Both the position numbers and the translations under genes were made by a program. Source: Gemmatimonadota bacterium (GTDB lineage Bacteria > Gemmatimonadota > Gemmatimonadetes > Longimicrobiales > Gaopeijiaceae). Taken from it: a DNA stretch of 64,000 nucleotides. Positions 34,153 through 43,711 of the stretch are shown here, one piece after another (the first letter of the stretch is position 1; each line of letters starts with the position of its first letter). The notes under the pieces are model-generated. The model did not search any database, was not told the origin of the DNA, and worked only from the letters and a program-made list of their open reading frames with translations. Location of the stretch: positions 62,001 to 126,000 of the forward strand of contig SLCK01000023.1 in NCBI GenBank assembly GCA_007125845.1, given 5' to 3'.

Positions 34153-35052
34153 ATGTCCATGGCGGTTCAACTCGGTGACCATACCGGCCGGGCGACTGGA
34201 TCGCCGCTCACTGGAACCTTCGAGATCCCACTGACCCGTGCCATGGTCGCCTACAGGGATCGCAATGATCGATCCCCCCCGGGAGGGTGGCTGCACGACA
34301 TCGGGCTCGGGGTCGTGATCGACGGGAGCGACGTCGCCCGGGCCGAACTCATCGACCTCGGCAGCGCCCAACTCCGGGTCGCAGACCTGACGGGCCCGGT
34401 CCCGGTGCTCGGTTGGCTCTATCCCTCCGGTCTCAGGAGCCTTCGAAGGGTATCCACGGATGCGGACTCGAAGGACCTGGAGGCCGCCCGCGCCCATACG
34501 TTCGGGACGGCGCTTCGGGCCCTGGCGGACGTAGGATTCGGTCCGCTCACGCGGCCGGTCATGCTTCGCATCGGGTTCAGGGACATCGCGTTCGACCTGG
34601 ATTTGCACGAGGGCACCGGGGTTCGCCTCCTCTTGCCGGCGGGTGGGGTGGCAAGAGCGCACCTGGACTACGACGCCGCCAATCTCGTCCTGCGGACGGG
34701 CAAGTCCCCGAGATCCCCAGAGCTCGAGGCCGGCCTTCTCGAGGCATTCCCGGGGCGAGCGCTCCTGCGCAGCACCGTCGCGGACCCGGTCGGCATCCTG
34801 AGTTACCGGGTGGAGTTTCCGATGCCCAGGAACCTTCCGGAGCTTCGGCGGCTCATGACTCGTCTGAGGAGCGGGCTCGCCAGGCTCCTGGAGCGGTTCG
34901 AACCCGAGCGCTCTCGGACTCTGCGACGGATGTCGGGCGTCTTCGGCGCTCGGGACTCCCTCCGGACCCTTCGGTCGCGGGATGGGGCGGACCGCCTGGA
35001 GCGAGTCACGAGCGTGGAGAAGGCGCCTTCGGGTCTGCGTGAGGTCCACTGA
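34153..35052 (+). CDS. Conserved hypothetical protein
   Basis: 299 residues from ATG 34153 (MSMAVQLGDH), with GGAAG just upstream; a second ATG follows at 34159. The longer in-frame ORF from 34021 reads cysteine-rich nonsense-like sequence and crosses the candidate promoter. No signal peptide, membrane helix or known motif is seen. The middle contains GWLHDIGLGVVIDGSDVARA and VMLRIGFRDIAFDLDLHEG, suggesting a beta-rich fold, followed by a basic, Arg-rich C terminus (LRRLMTRLRSGLARLLERF). Function unknown. Confidence 0.55.
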   Translation: MSMAVQLGDHTGRATGSPLTGTFEIPLTRAMVAYRDRNDRSPPGGWLHDIGLGVVIDGSDVARAELIDLGSAQLRVADLTGPVPVLGWLYPSGLRSLRRVSTDADSKDLEAARAHTFGTALRALADVGFGPLTRPVMLRIGFRDIAFDLDLHEGTGVRLLLPAGGVARAHLDYDAANLVLRTGKSPRSPELEAGLLEAFPGRALLRSTVADPVGILSYRVEFPMPRNLPELRRLMTRLRSGLARLLERFEPERSRTLRRMSGVFGARDSLRTLRSRDGADRLERVTSVEKAPSGLREVH

Positions 35053-35348
35053 CGGGGCAGGAGCCCGAGGGAGTGAGCTGGCCCGTGGAGTCCTCTCCCG
35101 CCCGCCCCCAGGCGTTCGGTCGACGGGTAGCGGTGCCCCCTTGGGAACACTTTCCGCTTTTTCCAGAAAAGCGTGTGGTGGGAGGAGGCCAGTTTCGGAG
35201 GAGATGTCCTCTCACAACCCTTGCTCTCGCTAGGAAATCTGAAGAAAAACCCTGAAAAACAACAACTGCGGGGGCCTCCGGGAACAATTGAAGTACAAAA
35301 ACGGCTATGGTCGTAACTCGTTGTGGTGACACGTCTTAAGTATTTCTC
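35053..35348. other. Intergenic region, AT-richer, no gene seen
   Basis: This stretch has lower GC than its surroundings toward its 3' end, with A-runs around 35240-35300. A small inverted repeat CGCTTTT / AAAAGCG (35153-35171) could end the upstream transcript. I see no tRNA, no conserved RNA motif and no ORF with a ribosome site. Confidence 0.5.
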
Positions 35349-35373
35349 TTTCTGTAACAAGAAGTTACAGAAA
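35349..35373. promoter_or_regulatory. Operator-like perfect inverted repeat
   Basis: TTTCTGTAAC (35349-35358) and GTTACAGAAA (35364-35373) are perfect inverted copies separated by AAGAA. The repeat ends 4 bases before the -35 box at 35378. That is where a dimeric activator or repressor would bind; as RNA it would lie upstream of the transcript, so a protein site is more likely. The cognate regulator is unknown. Confidence 0.6.
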
Positions 35374-35377
35374 TCCC

Positions 35378-35406
35378 TTGCGCTCGGAAAAATCCCCTCC
35401 TATGAT
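35378..35406 (+). promoter_or_regulatory. Promoter (sigma-70 type) for the small gene at 35514
   Basis: TTGCGC (35378-35383), an exact 17-base spacer and TATGAT (35401-35406), five of six matches to the -10 consensus. Transcription would start near 35413 and leave a leader of about 100 bases before the 70-residue ORF. Confidence 0.6.
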
Positions 35407-35513
35407 CGTCAGTCCCGGCGGATCCGATGGCGGCGCGATGGTGATCCCCCTCCATCCCGACGGTCGGATCGACGGACGACAGAATTCGAAGCCTTTTCCT
35501 TTCCCCGGCAGCG

Positions 35514-35726
35514 ATGAGGATCATGTCAGAAACCTGCTCGATCCAGTTGAATGTTCGGCTTCCCACAGACGTCGCAGAGCAGGTTCAGGAGGTGCAGGAA
35601 TCGGATCCCGAGTTTCTCAGTCGGGTCGTGCTCTACGGCCTGACCCGCCGGTCGATCTACCGGCAGCTCCGGGCAGGGGGTGAGCGCGACCCCCGGTTCG
35701 CCGAGGGGGGCCCCTCTCCGCTCTGA
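35514..35726 (+). CDS. Small protein, possibly ribbon-helix-helix-like
   Basis: 70 residues from ATG 35514 (a second ATG at 35523 has GAGGA too close to serve). The N-terminal half TCSIQLNVRLPTDVAEQVQE has the strand-helix pattern seen in ribbon-helix-helix DNA-binding proteins, and YGLTRRSIYRQLRAGG forms a second basic helix. No family can be assigned with confidence. It has its own promoter with a perfect inverted repeat directly upstream, which would fit autoregulation, and it precedes the EAL-type gene. Confidence 0.5.
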   Translation: MRIMSETCSIQLNVRLPTDVAEQVQEVQESDPEFLSRVVLYGLTRRSIYRQLRAGGERDPRFAEGGPSPL

Positions 35727-35733
35727 TTCCCCT

Positions 35734-35751
35734 CCCCGTTTCTTGACGGGG
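35734..35751 (+). terminator. Weak terminator hairpin
   Basis: CCCCGT / ACGGGG with a TTCTTG loop, 7 bases after the stop of the small gene. Six base pairs and no U-tract, so only a weak candidate. Confidence 0.35.
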
Positions 35752-35856
35752 CCCATTCCCGGCGAGAGCTTCAGGAATAGACGTTTCCCGTGAGCTGGTC
35801 GGCAGGACGGCGTCGGCGAATGGGAGCACGCAGGTGACTGCGCCGCGGAGGGGACT

Positions 35857-37044
35857 TTGACCCGTTCGGCAGGCCCCGCCTCGCAGGATGAGGCCGATCC
35901 CGATAGGCCCGACCTCCTGAGGGGAAAGTACCTCGACTACTGCTCGGCGCGTATTGCCGACGTGCTGTTGCGACTTACCGCCGACGAGATGTACCTCCTC
36001 GCCCAGGACGCCGCGCGCGAGCTCGGGAGAAGGGAGGAGGCCTCGCTCTCTTACGATGCTGTGGTGCGATTGGCCACGCAGCGGCTGTCGAGTTCGATCT
36101 CCCTGCCGGATTTCGCTACCTGGTCCCTCGCCTACGAGGAGGATCCGGATCGCTTCGAGCGTGAGCTCCTGGGGCTCTGGGAGGGCGATGCGGCTGGAAT
36201 CGGCCCGACCGTCGCTCCCCAGGGCGGAGATCTTCTGAGGCGGGAACGCGGAGAGGTCCGTTTGGAGCTGCAGCGGTCGCTCGATCAGGGTCGGTTCCGA
36301 CTTCTCTATCAGCCCGTTATGGACCTGGCCTCCGGCCGGATTACGGATTTCGAAGCGCTCCTACGATGGGATCACCCCGAGCACGGGCTTCTGCCCGCAA
36401 TCGAGTTCCTCTCGGATGCTGAGGATCTGGACCTGATCCTTCCGATCGGCCGGTGGGTGATCCGGGAGGCCGTCAGGGAGCTCGCCCGCTGGGAGGACGC
36501 CCGACGCTCCTCCGATCCCCATGTGATCCTCGGGGTCAACCTCTCCCCGGGGCAGCTCCTCGACCCGCGGCTACCCTCCTGGCTTCGTGAAAGCCTGGAG
36601 GACGAAGAGGTGGAGGGAAGCCGGCTTCGGGTGGAAATTCCGGAAGACTTCTTCGCTCGAAATGCGGCCGAGGTGGAGAGTGTGCTCCGGCCCCTTCGAG
36701 AATTGGGGATCCGGATCGGTGTGGACGGATTCGGAGGTCGGCGCCCGGCGCTCGACTACCTGGAACAGATCCCGGTCGATCTCTGGAAGATCGACCGGGA
36801 GTTGATTGCGGGCCTTCCGGTTGATGGCGTAGTCAACGACGCGGAAGCGGCTCCGATCCGTGCCATCCTCGAGTTGGGCGAGCGCCTGGGAGTCCAGGTT
36901 GTGGCGGCCGGAGTCGAGACCTCTCCGCAGGAGGCGTATCTCAGAGAGATCTCCTGTCGCTTTGCCCAGGGTTATCTCTTCTCCGAGCCCGTCGAGGCGG
37001 ACCGGGTGCCTAGTCTGCTCGCCTCGAGCGACCGGATGCGCTGA
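35857..37044 (+). CDS. EAL domain protein with degenerate active site (probable c-di-GMP binder)
   Basis: 395 residues, TTG start at 35857 with GGAGG 5 bases upstream. Residues 1-125 are an unrecognised helical domain; 130-390 are an EAL domain. Present: E166 in FEALLRW, N228 in VNLSPG, E260 in VEIPE, K311 in LWKIDREL and Q371 in AQGYLF. Changed: the second aspartate of the DDFG loop is Gly (VDGFGG, D290-G291), and the glutamate of AEGVET is Ala (A351). Both lost residues are needed for phosphodiesterase metal chemistry, so it probably binds cyclic di-GMP without hydrolysing it. No GGDEF domain is present. Confidence 0.85.
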   Translation: MTRSAGPASQDEADPDRPDLLRGKYLDYCSARIADVLLRLTADEMYLLAQDAARELGRREEASLSYDAVVRLATQRLSSSISLPDFATWSLAYEEDPDRFERELLGLWEGDAAGIGPTVAPQGGDLLRRERGEVRLELQRSLDQGRFRLLYQPVMDLASGRITDFEALLRWDHPEHGLLPAIEFLSDAEDLDLILPIGRWVIREAVRELARWEDARRSSDPHVILGVNLSPGQLLDPRLPSWLRESLEDEEVEGSRLRVEIPEDFFARNAAEVESVLRPLRELGIRIGVDGFGGRRPALDYLEQIPVDLWKIDRELIAGLPVDGVVNDAEAAPIRAILELGERLGVQVVAAGVETSPQEAYLREISCRFAQGYLFSEPVEADRVPSLLASSDRMR

Positions 37045-37052
37045 AGCGCATC
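37035..37052. terminator. Palindrome across the stop codon of the EAL gene
   Basis: GATGCGCT and AGCGCATC are perfect inverted copies separated by GA; the TGA stop lies at the centre. It could form a short terminator stem before the convergent ssb, but the tight loop and absent U-tract weaken this. Confidence 0.3.
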
Positions 37053-37135
37053 GAATCGCACACCTCAAGGCGCTCCAGTCCTGCGCGAAGGTAGGCACCC
37101 GGCTCCGAACTGAGGTCGGCCGCGGCTCCCCGGGT

Positions 37136-37594
37136 TCAGAAGGGGAGGTCGTCGTCCGGCTCGCTCAGGTCGGGACCGGAGTCCTGGCCTCCACGGCCTC
37201 CGCCTCCCCCGCTCGCGAATCCGCCCCCTTCCATCGGGTCGGCGCCCATCCCGGGGCCGCCGCCGGAACCGAGCATGATCAGCTCATGCCCGACAATATC
37301 CGTGAAGTACCGGACGTTTCCCTGTGGGTCCTCGCTCTGCGAGTACTCGATGCGGCCCTCCACGTAGAGGCGGTCTCCCTTCTTCACGTACTGCTCGACA
37401 ATGTCCGAAAGCTTCCCGAAGAAGGTCACCCGGTGCCACTCGGTGCGCTCCTGGCGCTCGCCGCTCCGGTCCTGGAAGCTCCGATTCGTGGCGAGGCTCA
37501 CCTTCGCGAGCTTCGTGCCCGATGGGGTCGTCCGGATCTCCGGGTCTGCCCCGAGATTTCCGATGAGCGTCACCTTGTTCAGGGATCGAGCCAT
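37136..37594 (-). CDS. ssb: Single-stranded DNA-binding protein
   Basis: 152 residues from ATG 37594. The OB fold begins MARSLNKVTLIGNLGADPEI and includes WHRVTFFGKLSDIVEQYVKK and LYVEGRIEYSQ. A glycine-rich linker (residues ~112-140) leads to an acidic tip, EPDDDLPF, the partner-binding tail (canonical DDDIPF). It coats single-stranded DNA and recruits repair and replication proteins. It is divergent from the enoyl-CoA hydratase gene and stands near recF-dciA-gyrB. Confidence 0.95.
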   Translation of the reverse strand: MARSLNKVTLIGNLGADPEIRTTPSGTKLAKVSLATNRSFQDRSGERQERTEWHRVTFFGKLSDIVEQYVKKGDRLYVEGRIEYSQSEDPQGNVRYFTDIVGHELIMLGSGGGPGMGADPMEGGGFASGGGGGRGGQDSGPDLSEPDDDLPF

Positions 37595-37813
37595 GCTGGA
37601 ACGCGCTCCTTGCAGTTGAGAACCTCGGACGAGGACGAAAGCCTCTGGAACCCCCGGGCGACACCGTGGTTGGGGCCGCGCTCGGGAACGTGTTTTTCAA
37701 GGTAAGGGAGTCGCATGGGCGCGGCCATGGCCGTCTGGCCTGGGGCACCCGGGCCCGGTAGTTTCCCGGTGGGCTCGAGTGAGCCGCCGCCGTCTCCCTC
37801 CGCTGGAGTGCGA

Positions 37814-38599
37814 ATGCCTGCATCCGACTCCCTTGGCCTGGACCGTTCCGAAGGGATCGCGATCCTGACCATCAACCGTCCCGAGCGTCTCAACGCAATC
37901 GACCGGGGGCTCCTCCGAGAGCTGGATGCGGCTTTCCAGAGCCTCGAGGCGGATTCGGCCGTGAGAGGAGTTCTGGTGACGGGGGCGGGGGAGCGCGCCT
38001 TCGCCGCCGGAGCCGATCTGACCGAGCTGGCCGAGGCTTCCCCCGCGGAAGCGGAGCAGATCAGTCGCGAAGGTCAGGAGCTTTTCGCGCGCATCGAACG
38101 GTTTCCCGGGCCGGTGGTGGCGGCCGTACGCGGATACGCGCTCGGAGGGGGATGCGAGCTGGCCCTCGCATGTCATCTCCGGGTGGCGGCCGACGACGCT
38201 CGCTTCGGGCTCCCGGAGGTGGGACTCGGACTCCTTCCGGGGTTCGGGGGGACCGTGCGGCTCTCCCGTCTCGTGGGGCTGGGGCGAGCGCTCGAGCTGA
38301 TCCTCACGGGGGAGCCGGTGGACGGGAGGCGAGCCGCGGAGATCGGGCTGGCAAACCGGGCTGTTCCCTCCGGAGAGGTCCTGGAGGAGGGGCGACGGCT
38401 CCTTTCGCGGATCCTGGAGAACGGGCCGCTCGCGGTACGGAGGGCGATCGAGTCGGTCCTTCATGCGCAGGACGTCGCCACCTCCGAGGGCTTGAGGCTC
38501 GAAAGGACGCTCTTCACCCTACTGAGCGGGAGCGAAGACATGCGCGAGGGGGTGTCGGCATTCCAGGAAAAGCGCCCGCCAGAGTTCGAGGGGAGGTGA
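37814..38599 (+). CDS. Enoyl-CoA hydratase/isomerase family protein
   Basis: 261 residues; ATG 37814 follows GGAG by 5 bases, and the longer ORF from 37715 has a proline-rich non-family extension. Crotonase features: INRPERLNAID, the oxyanion-hole segment AFAAGADLTEL, GYALGGGCELALACHL with a catalytic Glu position, and FGLPEVGLGLLPGFGGTVRL with the second Glu. It hydrates enoyl-CoA in beta-oxidation and could work with the thiolase and dehydrogenase at 30640-32771. Only 13 bases separate it from recF. Confidence 0.88.
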   Translation: MPASDSLGLDRSEGIAILTINRPERLNAIDRGLLRELDAAFQSLEADSAVRGVLVTGAGERAFAAGADLTELAEASPAEAEQISREGQELFARIERFPGPVVAAVRGYALGGGCELALACHLRVAADDARFGLPEVGLGLLPGFGGTVRLSRLVGLGRALELILTGEPVDGRRAAEIGLANRAVPSGEVLEEGRRLLSRILENGPLAVRRAIESVLHAQDVATSEGLRLERTLFTLLSGSEDMREGVSAFQEKRPPEFEGR

Positions 38600-38612
38600 T
38601 TCCGGAGGCCTC

Positions 38613-39776
38613 GTGCGTCTGAGCCGTCTCGGCGTGGTGGGGTTCCGAAACCTCCGCGATGCCACGATGGCGGTGCCTCTCGAGGGTGTCGCGATCCTGG
38701 GCGCGAACGCACAGGGAAAGACGAATCTCCTCGAGGCGATCCACTATCTGGAGATCTTCCGGTCCTTCCGGGGCGTACCGGACCGGCAGCTCGTCCGCTT
38801 CGGGGAGGAAGGGTTTCGGGTGTCCGCCGATCTCGCTCCGGAGACGCCGACTGGAGGCGAGGAGGAAGGGACGCACGATCACGGAGAGGCCGCGAAGGAC
38901 TCGGTCGCGGTCGTCTTTCGCAGGGACGGGGGGTCCAAGAGGGTGACGTTGGGCGGCCAACCCGTGGAGCGCCTCGCGGACGCCATAGGCTCGGTCGGGT
39001 CCGTGCTCTTCACTCCGGACGACGTCCGCCTCGTGAGCGACGGCCCTGCCGAGCGACGTCGGTATCTGGACATCCTCCTGTCCCTGAACGTCTCCGGGTA
39101 TCTCGACGCCTTGCAGAGATTCCGGCACGGCCTTTCGCAGCGGAACTCCGCATTGCGGGAGGGTAGGCCGGAGCGGGAGGTTCGGATCTGGGACGAGGCG
39201 ATCATCGGGCCCGGTGCCCAGGTGATGTGGACGAGGGCGGTGTGGATCCGGGACCGGGCCCAGGCGTTCAGGAGCTACTACCGGGAGATTTCGGGTGGAG
39301 AGTCCGCTCGGATCCACTACGCACCCGGGATCTCCGGGACCGCCGAGTGGGCGGATCGATCGGCCGCCGCCGAGGATTTCCGGAGGAGCTTGCGCCGGAC
39401 CGCGGACCGGGAGCGGAGCACGGGGGCGACGGTGGTGGGTCCACAGCGGGACGAGCTCCGGTTCTTCGCGGAATCCCCACACAGGAGCCGGGACGTTCGG
39501 GCATACGGATCCGGAGGAGAGAGACGAACCGCGGCCCTCGCGCTTCGGCTCCTCGAAGCCGACACGGTGCGGGTCGGGCGGGGAACGGAGCCGATACTCC
39601 TCCTGGATGACGTTTTCGGGGAGCTCGACGAAGGGCGAGCCGGGAGGGTGCTCGAGCTTCTGGAGCGCTCGGTCCCGGGACAGGTCTTGATCACCGCTCC
39701 CCGGGAATCGGACCTGCGGTTACGAAGGGAGGTGCTGCCGAGATGGTTCCTACGGGACGGAGAGGTGACGGTTTGA
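38613..39776 (+). CDS. recF: DNA replication/repair protein RecF
   Basis: 387 residues, GTG start with CGGAGG upstream. N terminus RLSRLGVVGFRNLRDATM, Walker A GANAQGKTNLLE (residues 30-41), ABC-like signature SGGERRTAALALRLLEAD and Walker B ILLLDDVFGELDEGR. RecF loads RecA at gaps with RecOR. Residues ~75-95 carry a charged insertion (TGGEEEGTHDHGEAAKD). Neighbours dciA and gyrB match the classic dnaA-dnaN-recF-gyrB order, but dnaA and dnaN are not in the window; an enoyl-CoA hydratase gene takes their place. Confidence 0.93.
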   Translation: MRLSRLGVVGFRNLRDATMAVPLEGVAILGANAQGKTNLLEAIHYLEIFRSFRGVPDRQLVRFGEEGFRVSADLAPETPTGGEEEGTHDHGEAAKDSVAVVFRRDGGSKRVTLGGQPVERLADAIGSVGSVLFTPDDVRLVSDGPAERRRYLDILLSLNVSGYLDALQRFRHGLSQRNSALREGRPEREVRIWDEAIIGPGAQVMWTRAVWIRDRAQAFRSYYREISGGESARIHYAPGISGTAEWADRSAAAEDFRRSLRRTADRERSTGATVVGPQRDELRFFAESPHRSRDVRAYGSGGERRTAALALRLLEADTVRVGRGTEPILLLDDVFGELDEGRAGRVLELLERSVPGQVLITAPRESDLRLRREVLPRWFLRDGEVTV

Positions 39777-40171
39777 ATCCGGAGCGGGGCTTCGGGTCGG
39801 CCTCGAAGCGAGAGTTGGAGTCCAGGGACGCCCAATCCGGGTCCTCCGGCGGTCCGGCTCGCGTGGGCGACCTGCTCGGAGAGCTCTTGTCTCGGCTGGG
39901 GATAGACGAGGAGATCGAGCGCCAGGAGGTCCTGGTCCGGTGGCCCGAGGCCGTTGGGGAGCGAATCGCCTCCGTCACGCGCGCGTCTACGGTTTCACGC
40001 GGAGTTCTCTTCGTGAAGGTGGATTCCAGCGCCTGGATGAACGAGCTGAACTTCATGCGTCACGACATCCTGCGGCGGCTCAACGGAGATCGGGACTCCG
40101 GGAGGGTCGAGCGGATCGTTTTCACCCTCTCCGAGGGCGGGTCCTCCGCAGGGGACGTCCAGGACGGCTGA
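39743..40171 (+). CDS. dciA: DUF721 protein, DciA-like replicative helicase loader
   Basis: 142 residues. The DUF721 core is visible: VGDLLGELLSRLGIDEEIER, VRWPEAVGERIASVTR, and VLFVKVDSSAWMNELNFMRHDILRRLN. DUF721 proteins are named DciA after their role in loading DnaB helicase in bacteria without DnaC/DnaI. The ORF from ATG 39743 overlaps recF by 34 bases; TTG 39773, which overlaps the recF stop as TTGA and has GAGG 6 bases upstream, is an equally credible start. The N-terminal ~35 residues are unconserved. Confidence 0.8.
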   Translation: MVPTGRRGDGLNPERGFGSASKRELESRDAQSGSSGGPARVGDLLGELLSRLGIDEEIERQEVLVRWPEAVGERIASVTRASTVSRGVLFVKVDSSAWMNELNFMRHDILRRLNGDRDSGRVERIVFTLSEGGSSAGDVQDG

Positions 40172-40187
40172 GGGGTGGTGTGGGGAA

Positions 40188-40216
40188 TGGAAAAATTGCC
40201 CGAATTGCGCTAAATT
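40188..40216 (+). promoter_or_regulatory. Candidate gyrB promoter
   Basis: TGGAAA (40188-40193) and TAAATT (40211-40216) with a 17-base spacer, in the only AT-rich stretch between dciA and gyrB. Gives a leader of about 50 bases. Confidence 0.35.
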
Positions 40217-40259
40217 TCAGTGTCTTTGGACGGTTCGCCCACTGAACCACCCTCCCTGA

Positions 40260-42218
<1,959 letters not shown>

Positions 42219-42288
42219 CCCCCCGAGGACATAGGAGCGGCCACCCATTCTCCTCCTTCCCGAAGCCCTCGCCGAGCACCGGGAGGCG

Positions 42289-43620
42289 ATGAAGGAGGCG
42301 CTGGCCGAAGAGCGGTTCACCGACGCCGCGTACGAGGCCAGTCACCTCTCTCCCGGCCGGGTCGCCCAGGTTCTGGCGGACTCGGCTCGCGGAGCCGCGA
42401 TCCCGGCTCTGCGGGAGCTTCGCGAGGAGATGGCGGGCGACGTTCTCGCCCACATGCCCACCCCGCTGGTCGCGGATCTCCTCTCCTCACTCGAGGAGGA
42501 GGAGGCCCGGCACTTCTTCCGCCGGATCCCCCCCGAGTACGCTGCCGATGTCTATCATGCCTGGATGGCCTCGGATCCGGCGTGGGCCGAGACGGTCCTC
42601 GCAGGCGTAGAGGATCCGGCCCGGTCCGTCATCCGCGAGCTTGGTCGCTACCCCCCCGACACGGCGGGTGCCGCGATGGTCGTTCGCCATCTGAGCATCC
42701 GGAGCGGATCGACGGTCAGGGACACGGTGGAGGCGATTCGATCGGCGCCCGTCGGGATGGAGCGTTCGGCCTACGTCTACGTGGTGGACGAGCACGGGCG
42801 TCCGCTGGGCGTCGTCTCGATTCGCCAGCTGCTGACTGCGGACGCGGACGAAGTCGTGGATCGAATCATGGCCTCGGACCTGGTCGTGGTCGAGGCGGAC
42901 GACGATGCGGTCGCTGCGGCGCGGCTCCTGAGGAACCGGGGCCTCGAGCTCCTCCCGGTGGTGAGTGCGGAGTCTCGCCTGCTCGGGGTGATCACGCAGG
43001 ACGACGCCTTCGACCTCCTCCGGGAGGAGCTGGCACAGGATTTCGTGGAGATCGCCCAGGGGTCTCCCGACGAGTCATTCTTCACCCCTCCTATCGGCGC
43101 CGTCCGCAGGCGCCTTCCCTGGATGGGCGCCAACGTCTTCCTGAATCTGGGTGCGGTCTTCGTCATCTCCTCCTTCGAGAGCACGATCGCCCAGGTGGCG
43201 ATTCTCGCAGCCTTCCTCCCGATGATCACGGACATGGGGGGGAACGTCGGCATCCAGGCGCTTTCCGTGGCCATCCGCAGCATCGCGCTCGGTGAAGTGC
43301 GGATCCGGGACTTCTGGCGAGCCGTGCGCAAGGAAGTGGCCGTCGGGCTCATCAACGGAGCCGTGCTGGGCGCTCTCTTCGGAGGAGTCGCCCTTCTATT
43401 GGAGGGGAATCCCTGGCTCGGTCTCGTGGCGGGGACCGCGCTCGGCGTGAACGTGTTCGTGGCCGGAGTGGTCGGGGGGTCGCTCCCCTTCATCATCAAG
43501 CGCTTCGGTCGTGATCCCGCAATGATGACCGGGCCCTTTCTCACGACGGTGACGGACATTACGGGGGTGACGATCTACCTGGGCCTGAGCACCTACTTCC
43601 TGACCCGGATCGTCGCCTGA
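42289..43620 (+). CDS. mgtE: Magnesium transporter MgtE
   Basis: 443 residues: N-terminal superhelical domain (residues 1-110), two CBS domains (110-235) and a five-helix membrane domain (from NVFLNLGAVFVISSFE). The pore segment is visible as GVTIYLGLSTYFL near the end, with MITDMGGNVGIQALSV the conserved Mg-permeation helix. MgtE is a Mg channel gated by intracellular Mg through its N/CBS domains. ATG 42289 has GGGAGG only 2 bases upstream; family members often extend further, and the preceding bases read a compatible EALAEHREA, so an unusual upstream start cannot be excluded. Confidence 0.92.
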   Translation: MKEALAEERFTDAAYEASHLSPGRVAQVLADSARGAAIPALRELREEMAGDVLAHMPTPLVADLLSSLEEEEARHFFRRIPPEYAADVYHAWMASDPAWAETVLAGVEDPARSVIRELGRYPPDTAGAAMVVRHLSIRSGSTVRDTVEAIRSAPVGMERSAYVYVVDEHGRPLGVVSIRQLLTADADEVVDRIMASDLVVVEADDDAVAAARLLRNRGLELLPVVSAESRLLGVITQDDAFDLLREELAQDFVEIAQGSPDESFFTPPIGAVRRRLPWMGANVFLNLGAVFVISSFESTIAQVAILAAFLPMITDMGGNVGIQALSVAIRSIALGEVRIRDFWRAVRKEVAVGLINGAVLGALFGGVALLLEGNPWLGLVAGTALGVNVFVAGVVGGSLPFIIKRFGRDPAMMTGPFLTTVTDITGVTIYLGLSTYFLTRIVA

Positions 43621-43711
43621 CCCCCCGCTGCGCGACGGCGCCCCTTCCATCTCGACCGCTCCTTGCCGATCCTAACGGGATTGCACGAGGAGCCCACTTC
43701 AGAGGCGAACC

